Positions 24,623 through 30,663 of a DNA stretch of 33,962 nt are shown one piece after another (position 1 is the first letter of the stretch; every line of letters starts with the position of its first letter). Made by a program: the position numbers and the translations under genes. Source of the stretch: a virus. The notes under the pieces are model-generated. The model was not told the DNA's origin and ran no database searches. It worked only from the letters and a program-made list of their open reading frames with translations. The DNA is taken from positions 1 through 33,962 of IMG/VR virus record IMGVR_UViG_3300043413_000048, one strand, 5' to 3'.

Positions 24623-24749
24623 GGGAACGGGCAGGACTCGAACCTGCGCGCAACGGCTGCCCCGCATTACCTTCGGGCGCCTCATTAAGACTGTCGCCGT
24701 GGTTGTCGCTTGCGCTCCCACGGCCGCTCTGCCACTGAGCTACCGTCCC
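24623..24749 (-). tRNA. tRNA-like structure with expanded anticodon/variable region
   Basis: The ends fold as a canonical tRNA: acceptor GGGACGG with CCGTTCC (seven pairs, one G-U), TA at positions 8-9, D stem GCTC/GAGC with loop AGTGGCA, and T arm GCAGG-TTCGAGT-CCTGC. The T loop carries the standard TTCGA. Between D arm and T arm there are 78 bases instead of about 22-23, so no normal anticodon loop is visible. Part of the extra is a strong GCCGTGG/CCACGGC hairpin with a 15-base loop containing a GCAA turn. The 3' end has no encoded CCA. This could be a decayed tRNA, an interrupted tRNA or a tRNA-like leader of the Nudix mRNA, whose Shine-Dalgarno starts seven bases after it. Confidence 0.5.
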
Positions 24750-24787
24750 CACACGCCAACACCGCATTCCAGTGAGCGTTGGTTCGT

Positions 24788-24811
24788 CACTCGGTAACCA
24801 TTACCGAAGTG
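24788..24811 (-). other. RNA hairpin just after tRNA-like 2
   Basis: In minus orientation CACT-CGGTAA pairs with TTACCG-AGTG (ten pairs, one bulged T, three-base loop TGG). It begins at the encoded CCA of the tRNA-like structure to its right. No T-run follows, so it is more likely a processing element than an intrinsic terminator. Confidence 0.5.
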
Positions 24812-24907
24812 GCGAAACGATGGGGATCGAACCCGTGCGCCCGTCATTCTACGTGGAGTCGTGTTGGCTGTCAGGGCCACCGTTTCACCACGCTGCGCGG
24901 TCGTTTC
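24810..24907 (-). tRNA. Degenerate or type II tRNA-like structure
   Basis: In minus orientation the sequence has a perfect seven-pair acceptor GAAACGA/TCGTTTC, discriminator G and encoded CCA, and a T-loop-like GGGTTCGATCCC. The total of 98 bases would suit a tRNA with a long variable arm. The D arm is poor (ACCG/CGGT with a long loop) and the best anticodon arm, GGC-CCTGACA-GCC, has only three clean pairs and C at position 33; read this way the anticodon would be UGA, or GAC if shifted by one. It may be a damaged gene. A tRNA covariance search would decide. Confidence 0.4.
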
Positions 24908-24913
24908 CATGAC

Positions 24914-24940
24914 TCGGGCAACATCACCACTGTTGCCCGA
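24914..24940 (-). other. Strong RNA hairpin upstream of the tRNA-like pair
   Basis: A ten-base-pair perfect stem (TCGGGCAACA with TGTTGCCCGA) closes a seven-base loop GTGGTGA. It lies between the stop of the gene at 24945 and tRNA-like 2. No T-run follows in minus orientation, so a Rho-independent terminator is not supported; processing or RNA stability are possible roles. Confidence 0.6.
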
Positions 24941-24944
24941 ACCG

Positions 24945-25220
24945 TCAAGTCTTCCCCGGTTCCACGTCCCACAAAAGGGCAGAGCAAAATTCAAAGACTC
25001 GGCAAGCTACTCCTGATCTGACACGTTTTGCGAAGCCGCTGCATTCGATGGCGTTGCTGGCTTGTCGTGTTGCACTACCGTTGATCACGAGCGCACGGGT
25101 ATCCAAAATGATCGGGAGCGCCACGCCTTGGAAGTGGAGCGTCAACACCGACTCTGCCAGCGCAAGAAGTTCCAACGCTTCTGCTGTCGGAATTAGCGCC
25201 AATCCACGGTGGTTGGTCAT
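24945..25220 (-). CDS. Hypothetical protein
   Basis: A 91-residue protein of unknown function. ATG 25220 lies about seven bases after GGGGGAAG, a good ribosome binding site, and only two bases after the stop of the gene to its right. The N-terminal half is hydrophobic and leucine-rich (EALELLALAESVLTLHFQGV then ALPIILDTRALVING), which could be a helical hairpin; the second half is polar with two Cys. It precedes the structured RNA stretch. Confidence 0.55.
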   Translation of the reverse strand: MTNHRGLALIPTAEALELLALAESVLTLHFQGVALPIILDTRALVINGSATRQASNAIECSGFAKRVRSGVACRVFEFCSALLWDVEPGKT

Positions 25221-25222
25221 GT

Positions 25223-26140
25223 TCACTTCCCCCGCCGATATGATTGCCACTGGTAGCGGTTCGTTGTTGGCTCAGGCGTGTACGTTGGCTGGATTGGCAT
25301 AGCCAACATTTCTGCCAGCTGCTTTTCTTCCAGCGTTTTGGACCAAAGAACGACCCATTGACCTTGTGTCCGCGCAATGAGTCCACGGTCTCTCATTTCC
25401 GCAGCGAACGCACAAGCATCATCTGGCGTTCCGCCAGCTTCAGCCACATTGATCACTGTCGTCTTATCCGATGCGTTGATGGCTTTGACGAGATGATCAA
25501 GATCAGCACTGGCCGACTCGATCTGTTTCAGTAGCTCATGAATCGCTGGTGGGTTTGGTTCTGACTCTTGAATTGCGTCCGGTACTTTGGGCTTGTTTAC
25601 CCATTGCGCATATTTTGGACTTGCCAGTTTATAGGCTTCCCACTCGCGCCAAACCATACGCATACAGGCGAGCCAGCGACGTGTATGACGTCCACGTTCT
25701 TTGTATGATCTCAGGCCTCTTTCTTTCTCATCCCAGCATTTCCACACGTGTTGGCTGATGATGGACCCACACTTCAGCGACCAGCCCACAAGAACACATC
25801 CGCGCCCATGTTGTTGCGGATCGGTACATCCATAGCATTCTGGAACGAACAATATCGACAACGGCACTACGCCGCCAAATGGCACGATGTGAGTTAATTT
25901 GTAAGGGACGTACAGAGGTAAGTGATACCACCCATTGATCCAGTCGTGCCATGCAATGAATAACGTGAAGTAGACGCGCTCAAGGGCGTAACATTGGTTG
26001 CACTGGCCAAGCCGATTGTCGTTCCATCGAAAGCAGTCGCGGCACCATCGCTGATCGTGGATATCGCCTTTTGCAGGAAACAGCGGTCGCTCATTCAATT
26101 CGCTATTAGCCAGTGCCCATTCGTTCGCCCTATCGCTCAT
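25223..26140 (-). CDS. Hypothetical protein with zinc-ribbon motif and aromatic hydrophobic segment
   Basis: A 305-residue protein. Residues 33-50 form CxxC-x10-CxxC (Cys33, 36, 47, 50), a likely zinc ribbon. Residues ~55-100 are very hydrophobic and aromatic (VYFTLFIAWHDWINGWYHLP, then VPFGGVVPLSILFVP), possibly membrane-associated; three more Cys follow. A charged region with KERGLRSYKERGRHTRRW comes next, then a long polar helix and a small C-terminal alpha/beta domain (INVAEAGGTPDDACAFA, LIARTQGQWVVLWSK). ATG 26140 overlaps the neighbour by 11 bases. No family recognised. Confidence 0.6.
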   Translation of the reverse strand: MSDRANEWALANSELNERPLFPAKGDIHDQRWCRDCFRWNDNRLGQCNQCYALERVYFTLFIAWHDWINGWYHLPLYVPYKLTHIVPFGGVVPLSILFVPECYGCTDPQQHGRGCVLVGWSLKCGSIISQHVWKCWDEKERGLRSYKERGRHTRRWLACMRMVWREWEAYKLASPKYAQWVNKPKVPDAIQESEPNPPAIHELLKQIESASADLDHLVKAINASDKTTVINVAEAGGTPDDACAFAAEMRDRGLIARTQGQWVVLWSKTLEEKQLAEMLAMPIQPTYTPEPTTNRYQWQSYRRGK

Positions 26141-26480
26141 GGTCTATCGACTCCAGAATCGCGGCAAATACAAAACCATACCAAATGGCATTATAGCGTG
26201 CGTGTCTTCTGTGATAAGGATTATACTCGCGCCACCATGGTTTGAGATCATTCCGCACAAGGCTGCTAATCTGGTCACGTGCGCGTTTGGCAAGCCGTTC
26301 GCATCGTTCTTTGTCTTTCTGCACAAGTGCCTCAAATGCAACTTCGCCCCATTCAATCCACATAAAGGCGGCGTCTTTATATAGACCTTCATCGCCTGCA
26401 GCATGGACCTGCCGAACTATTGCCCCATAAAACCCAAGCATCCACCCGAAAGCTTCGTCGTACGATAAAAACGGTTTCAC
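26130..26480 (-). CDS. Hypothetical protein (GTG start)
   Basis: A 116-residue helical, aromatic-rich protein (FLSYDEAFGWMLGFYGAIV and KDAAFMWIEWGEVAFEAL). GTG 26480 overlaps the stop of the small upstream gene in GTGA, and GAGGTGGGAG precedes it; the further-upstream open codons are antisense or belong to the small gene in another frame. The C-terminus ends with a Tyr/Arg-rich segment (YNPYHRRHARYNAIWYGF). No family recognised. Confidence 0.6.
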   Translation of the reverse strand: MKPFLSYDEAFGWMLGFYGAIVRQVHAAGDEGLYKDAAFMWIEWGEVAFEALVQKDKERCERLAKRARDQISSLVRNDLKPWWREYNPYHRRHARYNAIWYGFVFAAILESIDHER

Positions 26481-26614
26481 TTCTCCCACCTCACAACATC
26501 GTCTTGGTCTGTTTCGCTGCCATGACGAAGCGCCTTGTGTTCGCCCCGGTGTCCTCGCGCCCGCATGCATCGGTAGCCTTCTGGACCATCGACTGCGCAC
26601 GCGTAACACGGCAT
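26477..26614 (-). CDS. Very small Cys/His protein with GHxGxH motif
   Basis: A 45-residue protein. It starts MPCYACAVDGPEGYRCMRAR, giving CxxC and a later Cys, followed by GHRGEH (the GHxGxH pattern of many tiny phage proteins) and an acidic end with a Trp. Cys3, Cys6, Cys16 and the His residues could hold one metal ion. AAGG lies close before ATG 26614. The stop overlaps the next gene by GTGA. Function unknown. Confidence 0.55.
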   Translation of the reverse strand: MPCYACAVDGPEGYRCMRARGHRGEHKALRHGSETDQDDVVRWEK

Positions 26615-26631
26615 CCTTGGACTTCGGGTGG

Positions 26632-26647
26632 TGTCCTAATTAGGACA
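26632..26647. promoter_or_regulatory. Perfect 16-base palindrome, operator-like
   Basis: TGTCCTAATTAGGACA is a perfect palindrome between the Tad2-like gene and the 45-residue gene. Its half TTAGGACA is repeated twice more, in direct orientation as TTAGGACACT, before the Tad2-like gene. The simplest reading is a binding site for a dimeric regulator. Confidence 0.55.
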
Positions 26648-26662
26648 GTCGAAGGTGCCATC

Positions 26663-26929
26663 TCAATTGGCAGACACCTCTTGCCAGTCCTCTGAGAGGA
26701 TGTCTGCCTGCGAAGCGAGCCATCCAGGCTGGTGCTTTCCTTGTGCGGTGAACATCACGATTACGGGCTCATACTTGCATTCTTGGCCCTTAAACGTACC
26801 GCTTGGTGCCACCCAATGCAAGCTGTCTTCAAAATAAATATGCATCCCTTTGCCGTTCCAGCCCATGCGCTGGACGCGCTTGCCAGCCTTGATTCGCTTG
26901 ATCGCTTCGCCGAAATCGAACGTTGCCAT
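26663..26929 (-). CDS. DUF2829/Tad2-like protein, candidate anti-Thoeris factor
   Basis: An 88-residue protein of the DUF2829 family, renamed for its member Tad2, an anti-defence protein reported to sequester the cyclic ADP-ribose-type signal of host Thoeris systems. The family pattern is clear: FGEAIKRIKAGKRVQRMGWNG (residues 6-26, the F-x-E-A-[IL]-x-x-[IL]-x-x-G-K-x-V-x-R-x-G-W-N-G core), KGMHIYFED, and WLASQADILSEDW (70-82) at the C-terminus. It is the usual family length. AGGAGA seven bases before ATG 26929 gives a strong start, and operator-like repeats lie upstream. Some DUF2829 members serve other roles, so the anti-defence function is likely, not proven. Confidence 0.85.
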   Translation of the reverse strand: MATFDFGEAIKRIKAGKRVQRMGWNGKGMHIYFEDSLHWVAPSGTFKGQECKYEPVIVMFTAQGKHQPGWLASQADILSEDWQEVSAN

Positions 26930-26960
26930 GGTCGTATCTCCTGTCTACTCAGTTGCCTAT

Positions 26961-26990
26961 TTAGGACACTTTCGCTCAAGTTAGGACACT
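26961..26990 (-). promoter_or_regulatory. Tandem operator boxes in the Tad2-like gene promoter region
   Basis: Two exact copies of TTAGGACACT lie at 26961-26970 and 26981-26990, 20 bases apart (about two helical turns), upstream of the Tad2-like gene on the minus strand. Read in minus orientation each is AGTGTCCTAA, and the proximal one runs into TAAATA, which may be a -10 element; no good -35 matches, which would fit a regulated or phage-specific promoter. Eight bases of the motif recur in the palindrome downstream of the gene. Confidence 0.5.
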
Positions 26991-27211
26991 ACCGGACTTC
27001 GTGGGTCGCATGGCGTGTCAGCGCGTGGGGTTGTTGCGATCTTGGTCATCAGGCGCAACATGCGCACGAGGTGCCGCTGCGCAAGGGGTGAATGTCTTTC
27101 CCTTGGCATCGCCCACGCTCTATGCTACGACGCTTCCCACGTACAAAAAACTTTGGGGCGACAGGTTTGCGAGACCTTCGCCCCAGGGGAACTGCTTCCG
27201 ACAAAGCAGCT
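26991..27211. other. Divergent region between left operon and replication-like gene
   Basis: No convincing gene is seen here. It separates the leftward operon (starting at 26929) from the rightward gene at 27212. For the rightward gene the best candidate promoter is TTGGCA at 27103-27108 with TACGAC 17 bases later, a weak match. It also holds the terminator-like hairpin described separately. Confidence 0.4.
27145..27185 (-). terminator. Intrinsic terminator on the minus strand
   Basis: In minus orientation TGGGGCGA pairs with TCGCCCCA, and the inner AGGT pairs with ACCT across one bulge, closing a seven-base loop; AAG and then six Ts follow. This is a good Rho-independent terminator for leftward transcripts, here placed so as to stop read-through from the right-hand minus-strand genes before the Tad2-led operon. 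Confidence 0.7.
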
Positions 27212-29566
27212 ATGAGACCGAAACTTGACCCCACAGCGCAAAGAGCGCAACCGAAAAAAAGCAGCCGCGAAAAGTTTCTTCGCGCGCACGCGAAATCGCT
27301 AGCGTTTCCAGGGGTCCGTGAGTTCGAGTCGCTCGTTCAATACCTGTACGACCCACAGCGAGGGCTCTCGACGCGTCGCCCACGAGATGCCACTTGGTCT
27401 TTCAACGCGCGCCGGTGCGTCCATGCCGTCGTCCTAAAGCCGCATCTTGAGCTCAAAGAAAGCGTTGCTGCCACGTGGGGACCTCGTGCAAACATCCGAG
27501 TCATCGACGCCGACGCACATGGCCTTGACTCCCCGATGCACGCGTTGCCGACGCTCTGGCTGGCTATCCAAGCGCTCCACCTTGGTCGTGGTCGCGCACT
27601 TCCAGACTTTCGTGGCGAGCTGCCAACGACCCTTCCCAACGGCCTTCCCGTCGTTCTCGATGGCGTGATCGTTTCGACCCCCCGCGGCTTGCACTACATC
27701 GAACGACTCGCACCTGACCCACGAGAGAACACTCCCATCGACGACAAGGCTCGTGTAAACGCCTGCCTCGACCGTTACGGAGTCAGCCGCCATGACGGGT
27801 CGCTCGACGTCTTGCCGGGCACCAACGGTCAATCCCGTCTCCCCTTGGGCCATGGCTGCGAGTTCGTCTGGCCAGCCCTTGGCACGATCGACGCCTTGGA
27901 TGGCGTGGCCGTTCTCGCCGGACTTGTCCCTGTCCCACGCGACTTTGACGACGTGCCGTTCGTCACCCCGTCGCAACGCGAAACCAACGCCTTGGAAGAG
28001 TTTCTCGACTGCACCACCGTCGACCAGGATGACGTTCAGCTCTGCGAGTACGACCCCGACGAGCCAACCTCGCCAGCTCCCAAGACTCGAGTTCAGAACA
28101 GAAAGCAGTCCCACAACAAGCGTGGGGACACGATATACAAAGGGGGAACCTTTCCTAAGAACACACACCAGCCCTCATCGTTCGTCCAAGCCATGCAACG
28201 AGTGCTTGAAGCAGGAGCCTCGAAGGGTCGCCGCAACCGTGAGGTCTGGGACCTGTGCATCTTGCTACGCTTGACGTGGGGTTGGTCGCGCGAGGAGGTT
28301 TCATCACGACTCGCCGCATGGGTCGATGACGCTCCGCACTCGTCGGCAGACCTCTCCCGCCTGGATGTACCCAAGCGCAAAGCGACCCAGCGCCACATAG
28401 AGCGGCTTTTGAACAAGATTGATGCTGGACTCGTGTCGGGCCGGTTCTATCTGCGCAAGGGTGCTTCTCGACGTCGGCAAGGGGATCCACTTTTGTTGTG
28501 CGCTGAAACGGATGTTGAGCGGGCGGAGCTGGCAGTGATTGGTCGACGGGAACTCGAGCGGCCAGACGGATCGTCGATGCTTGAAGGCTTGCCTCGGTGG
28601 ATGCAGGAGACGCTGCCCGTTCTGGCTGGAGCTGTGGCTCGTTGGTCGGCAGCTGGTCGGATCGTGCTTCCCGGAAGGACGCTTCAAGCTTACGCGCGGA
28701 CCAAGCGATCTCGCCAGTGTCCGTTCACCGGAACGATGAAAGCGGCGTACGTGATTTTGCTGGAGGCGCTACAGCGGTTTGGTTTGCTTGGCGGGTTGCT
28801 TGTGAGCTCAAGTCGAGGCGAACGGAAGGCCGCGCTTTACGAGAGCAACGTGGGTGATGGAACGTCGAGGAAGACGGCGGTCGTGGTTGCCTCGTGGCCA
28901 AGGCATCGGAACGTCAAGCGGAAGGATGCACCTTGGAAGCGTGAGCCGTTTAGGTTGGTTGCCAGGCCGATAGCTTGTCCAGCGCCGAATGAGGCACGAA
29001 CTGCAACGTCTCGGCGTGTTGTTCGGCAACGTGTTTTGGAATCGCCTTCACCCGACCCCGGCTCTTTTGCTCTTCAGCGTCAGCATCTTCGCGTGACGCG
29101 AGCTTTGCCTCATGCAAGTTCGTCGTGTATCCATCCGGCACTGGCTGCAACCACACAAGATGCTTGTGCATGGTCGATTGTAGAAGGTCCAAAAGGTAGA
29201 AGCATTGGTCCAACTTCGGCGCTGGGGTGGCGAGTTTTGCGGCAAGAATGTCATGCAATTGCTGCGCGCCGTTTCGGTCAAGACAACGAACCAAACCCCA
29301 GTGGCCTTGATCCATCGACAGTTCGACAAACGTTGAATCAGACGTCACCGACAGGGGTGGGCGAACAGTCATCAGCGCACCAGTCGTGTCCAAAATGTCG
29401 TATGCAGATGACGGCGCTGGCGTCGTGCTTGCGACCGCCGTGTAAGCTGGTTTCTTTCGTCGCCATTCGCGAACCACGAATCCAGGATTGGCGGTTGAAC
29501 TCGGTAAAAATACGGTGGCCGTCAGCTTCCACCCGTCGCCCTCTGGCGAAACTGGATCAGGGATGA
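27212..29566 (+). CDS. Putative archaeo-eukaryotic primase-like replication protein
   Basis: A 784-residue protein read rightward, alone among minus-strand genes. Residues 96-104 (RVIDADAHG) fit the D-x-D motif I of the AEP primase/polymerase superfamily; residues 154-161 (VSTPRGLHY) fit the S/T-x-H motif II, and 198-213 (LDVLPGTNGQSRLPLG) resemble the following motif region of TOTE/plasmid-type primases. A basic helical region follows at ~330-420. Codon use shifts from C-ending in the first ~400 codons to G/T-ending later. From residue ~580 the frame lies antisense to a convincing minus-strand gene, so the last ~205 residues may be non-native read-through. ATG 27212 was chosen over 27092 since the terminator hairpin lies between them. 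Confidence 0.5.
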   Translation: MRPKLDPTAQRAQPKKSSREKFLRAHAKSLAFPGVREFESLVQYLYDPQRGLSTRRPRDATWSFNARRCVHAVVLKPHLELKESVAATWGPRANIRVIDADAHGLDSPMHALPTLWLAIQALHLGRGRALPDFRGELPTTLPNGLPVVLDGVIVSTPRGLHYIERLAPDPRENTPIDDKARVNACLDRYGVSRHDGSLDVLPGTNGQSRLPLGHGCEFVWPALGTIDALDGVAVLAGLVPVPRDFDDVPFVTPSQRETNALEEFLDCTTVDQDDVQLCEYDPDEPTSPAPKTRVQNRKQSHNKRGDTIYKGGTFPKNTHQPSSFVQAMQRVLEAGASKGRRNREVWDLCILLRLTWGWSREEVSSRLAAWVDDAPHSSADLSRLDVPKRKATQRHIERLLNKIDAGLVSGRFYLRKGASRRRQGDPLLLCAETDVERAELAVIGRRELERPDGSSMLEGLPRWMQETLPVLAGAVARWSAAGRIVLPGRTLQAYARTKRSRQCPFTGTMKAAYVILLEALQRFGLLGGLLVSSSRGERKAALYESNVGDGTSRKTAVVVASWPRHRNVKRKDAPWKREPFRLVARPIACPAPNEARTATSRRVVRQRVLESPSPDPGSFALQRQHLRVTRALPHASSSCIHPALAATTQDACAWSIVEGPKGRSIGPTSALGWRVLRQECHAIAARRFGQDNEPNPSGLDPSTVRQTLNQTSPTGVGEQSSAHQSCPKCRMQMTALASCLRPPCKLVSFVAIREPRIQDWRLNSVKIRWPSASTRRPLAKLDQG

Positions 29567-29672
29567 TCAGAAGCTCTTCGACCGCTGATGTGGCGTATTG
29601 GGTATAGGTTTCTTTAGGACGTTGCGGACGAACGCTGACGCGGCCGATAATGGTTTTGTATTCGTAGTCCAT
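28950..29672 (-). CDS. Hypothetical protein overlapping the primase-like gene antisense
   Basis: A 240-residue protein of unknown function with an acceptable amino-acid balance and ATG 29672. It opens with a basic segment (YEYKTIIGRVSVRPQRPKE), then a beta-rich domain (EGDGWKLTATVFLPSSTANP, FVVREWRRKKPAYTAV), a polar middle, and a helical segment with DRNGAQQLHDILAAKLATP and LDQCFYLLDLLQST. Its 3' end lies opposite the last 617 bases of the plus-strand gene. I judge this one the more likely real protein in the shared stretch. The start is preceded by a GGCCAATTTGGCC palindrome. Confidence 0.6.
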   Translation of the reverse strand: MDYEYKTIIGRVSVRPQRPKETYTQYATSAVEELLIIPDPVSPEGDGWKLTATVFLPSSTANPGFVVREWRRKKPAYTAVASTTPAPSSAYDILDTTGALMTVRPPLSVTSDSTFVELSMDQGHWGLVRCLDRNGAQQLHDILAAKLATPAPKLDQCFYLLDLLQSTMHKHLVWLQPVPDGYTTNLHEAKLASREDADAEEQKSRGRVKAIPKHVAEQHAETLQFVPHSALDKLSAWQPT

Positions 29673-29702
29673 GCGGCCAATTTGGCCACGACGGCGGCAA
29701 CG

Positions 29703-29864
29703 TCAACCATATCGCCTTGGGATTTTGATCATAAGCGATAGGTTATCGAAGGCTCGACGCAGCTGTTCATGGGCAATGCCGTTCGGATGCGATTCGCGCA
29801 AGGCTTGCCTGATATCCATATCGGCAAACATCGCCTCAATGGCCTTTTCCATATCGCAACTCAT
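29703..29864 (-). CDS. Small acidic helical protein
   Basis: A 53-residue protein. ATG 29864 overlaps the stop of the transglycosylase gene by ATGA, which strongly supports it as a coupled gene. It begins MSCDMEKAIEAMFADMDIRQ (acidic, Met-rich helix) and continues with two short helices ending in IKIPRRYG. No transmembrane segment, so it is not an obvious holin. Function unknown. Confidence 0.55.
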   Translation of the reverse strand: MSCDMEKAIEAMFADMDIRQALRESHPNGIAHEQLRRAFDNLSLMIKIPRRYG

Positions 29865-30610
29865 GGGATCGCCTCGACCCACATGGAGCCCTTGGCCGGC
29901 ACGAAGCGCAAGCCATTATCTCGCACCATTGCCTCGAAAGCCTCGATATGCTCGGTGCCCGCCTTGGTCTTCTTTGGTTTTCCGCTGGCGTAGCTGTGGA
30001 ACATGCTGGCGACGCTGGCTGGACGAGTTGACGCGCGTTGGACCCACGGCGCCCGCATAAGGGCATGGAGCGCAAGCTTGGCCGCCAAAGCGTTGCTTTT
30101 GCAAACTGCCTCGCGAGAGTAGCGTCGATGCCTTGGCGGCTTCGTCGCGGTCATCTCGAACAGATCTTCGCGTGAGTTCGCTTGGAGCTGGAAGAGGCTG
30201 ATTGCGAGCCCTTCGGTGATCTTTGAGTGACGTGTGGGCAAGTCGCCCGTGATCCGGCAATCCTCGACCTTGGCGCGGAAACCTGATTCGTGTCGTGCAA
30301 TCTCGATGAGGGCGAGCGTGGTGGCCTCTTGCGCAGCTGGACCAGCAAAAGGAATCCGGTCTTGGGCAGCATGTTCCTCGACGGCGGCAGCGATCTCTCG
30401 CGCGACACGACAGACCCGTCGCTCAACGGCGTGACTGGCAGAGGAAGGAACCAGACAATACGCGAGCACTGCGTCGTCGGCCGTGGTCGGTGTCATTGGG
30501 ATGGCCGGAGCGTCGGGCTTTGGACCGGGGAAGTGCTTGCTTTGGATTGCAGCTGGCCAGAGGGAGAGCAGCGCGGCCAGCGCGAACTTGAAGAGTGCAG
30601 GGTTTGCCAT
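29861..30610 (-). CDS. Secreted lytic transglycosylase/lysozyme-like protein
   Basis: A 249-residue protein that probably cleaves peptidoglycan. ATG 30610 begins a clear signal segment: MANPALFKFALAALLSLWPA, then AIQS before KHFPG, a plausible Sec cleavage site. The catalytic domain (~75-210) has the lysozyme-like opening with a single Glu in IARHESGF (Glu108) and then the GLAISLFQLQ segment, matching the E...GL-x-Q pattern of SLT-type enzymes. Two Cys (118, 170) could form a disulfide. It follows the 931-residue coiled-coil gene by 53 bases. It may act as endolysin or as a virion-associated enzyme; no holin is recognised. Confidence 0.7.
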   Translation of the reverse strand: MANPALFKFALAALLSLWPAAIQSKHFPGPKPDAPAIPMTPTTADDAVLAYCLVPSSASHAVERRVCRVAREIAAAVEEHAAQDRIPFAGPAAQEATTLALIEIARHESGFRAKVEDCRITGDLPTRHSKITEGLAISLFQLQANSREDLFEMTATKPPRHRRYSREAVCKSNALAAKLALHALMRAPWVQRASTRPASVASMFHSYASGKPKKTKAGTEHIEAFEAMVRDNGLRFVPAKGSMWVEAIP

Positions 30611-30663
30611 GGCGACGGTTTGCTCACGATGCTGCAATCCGTCAAGGCGCAAACGACGGGCGG

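Noticed and set aside
24914-24940. Third tRNA anticodon arm (seven-base loop with U at the 33 position)
   Set aside because: No matching acceptor, D or T arms flank it; the ten-pair stem is too long for an anticodon arm.
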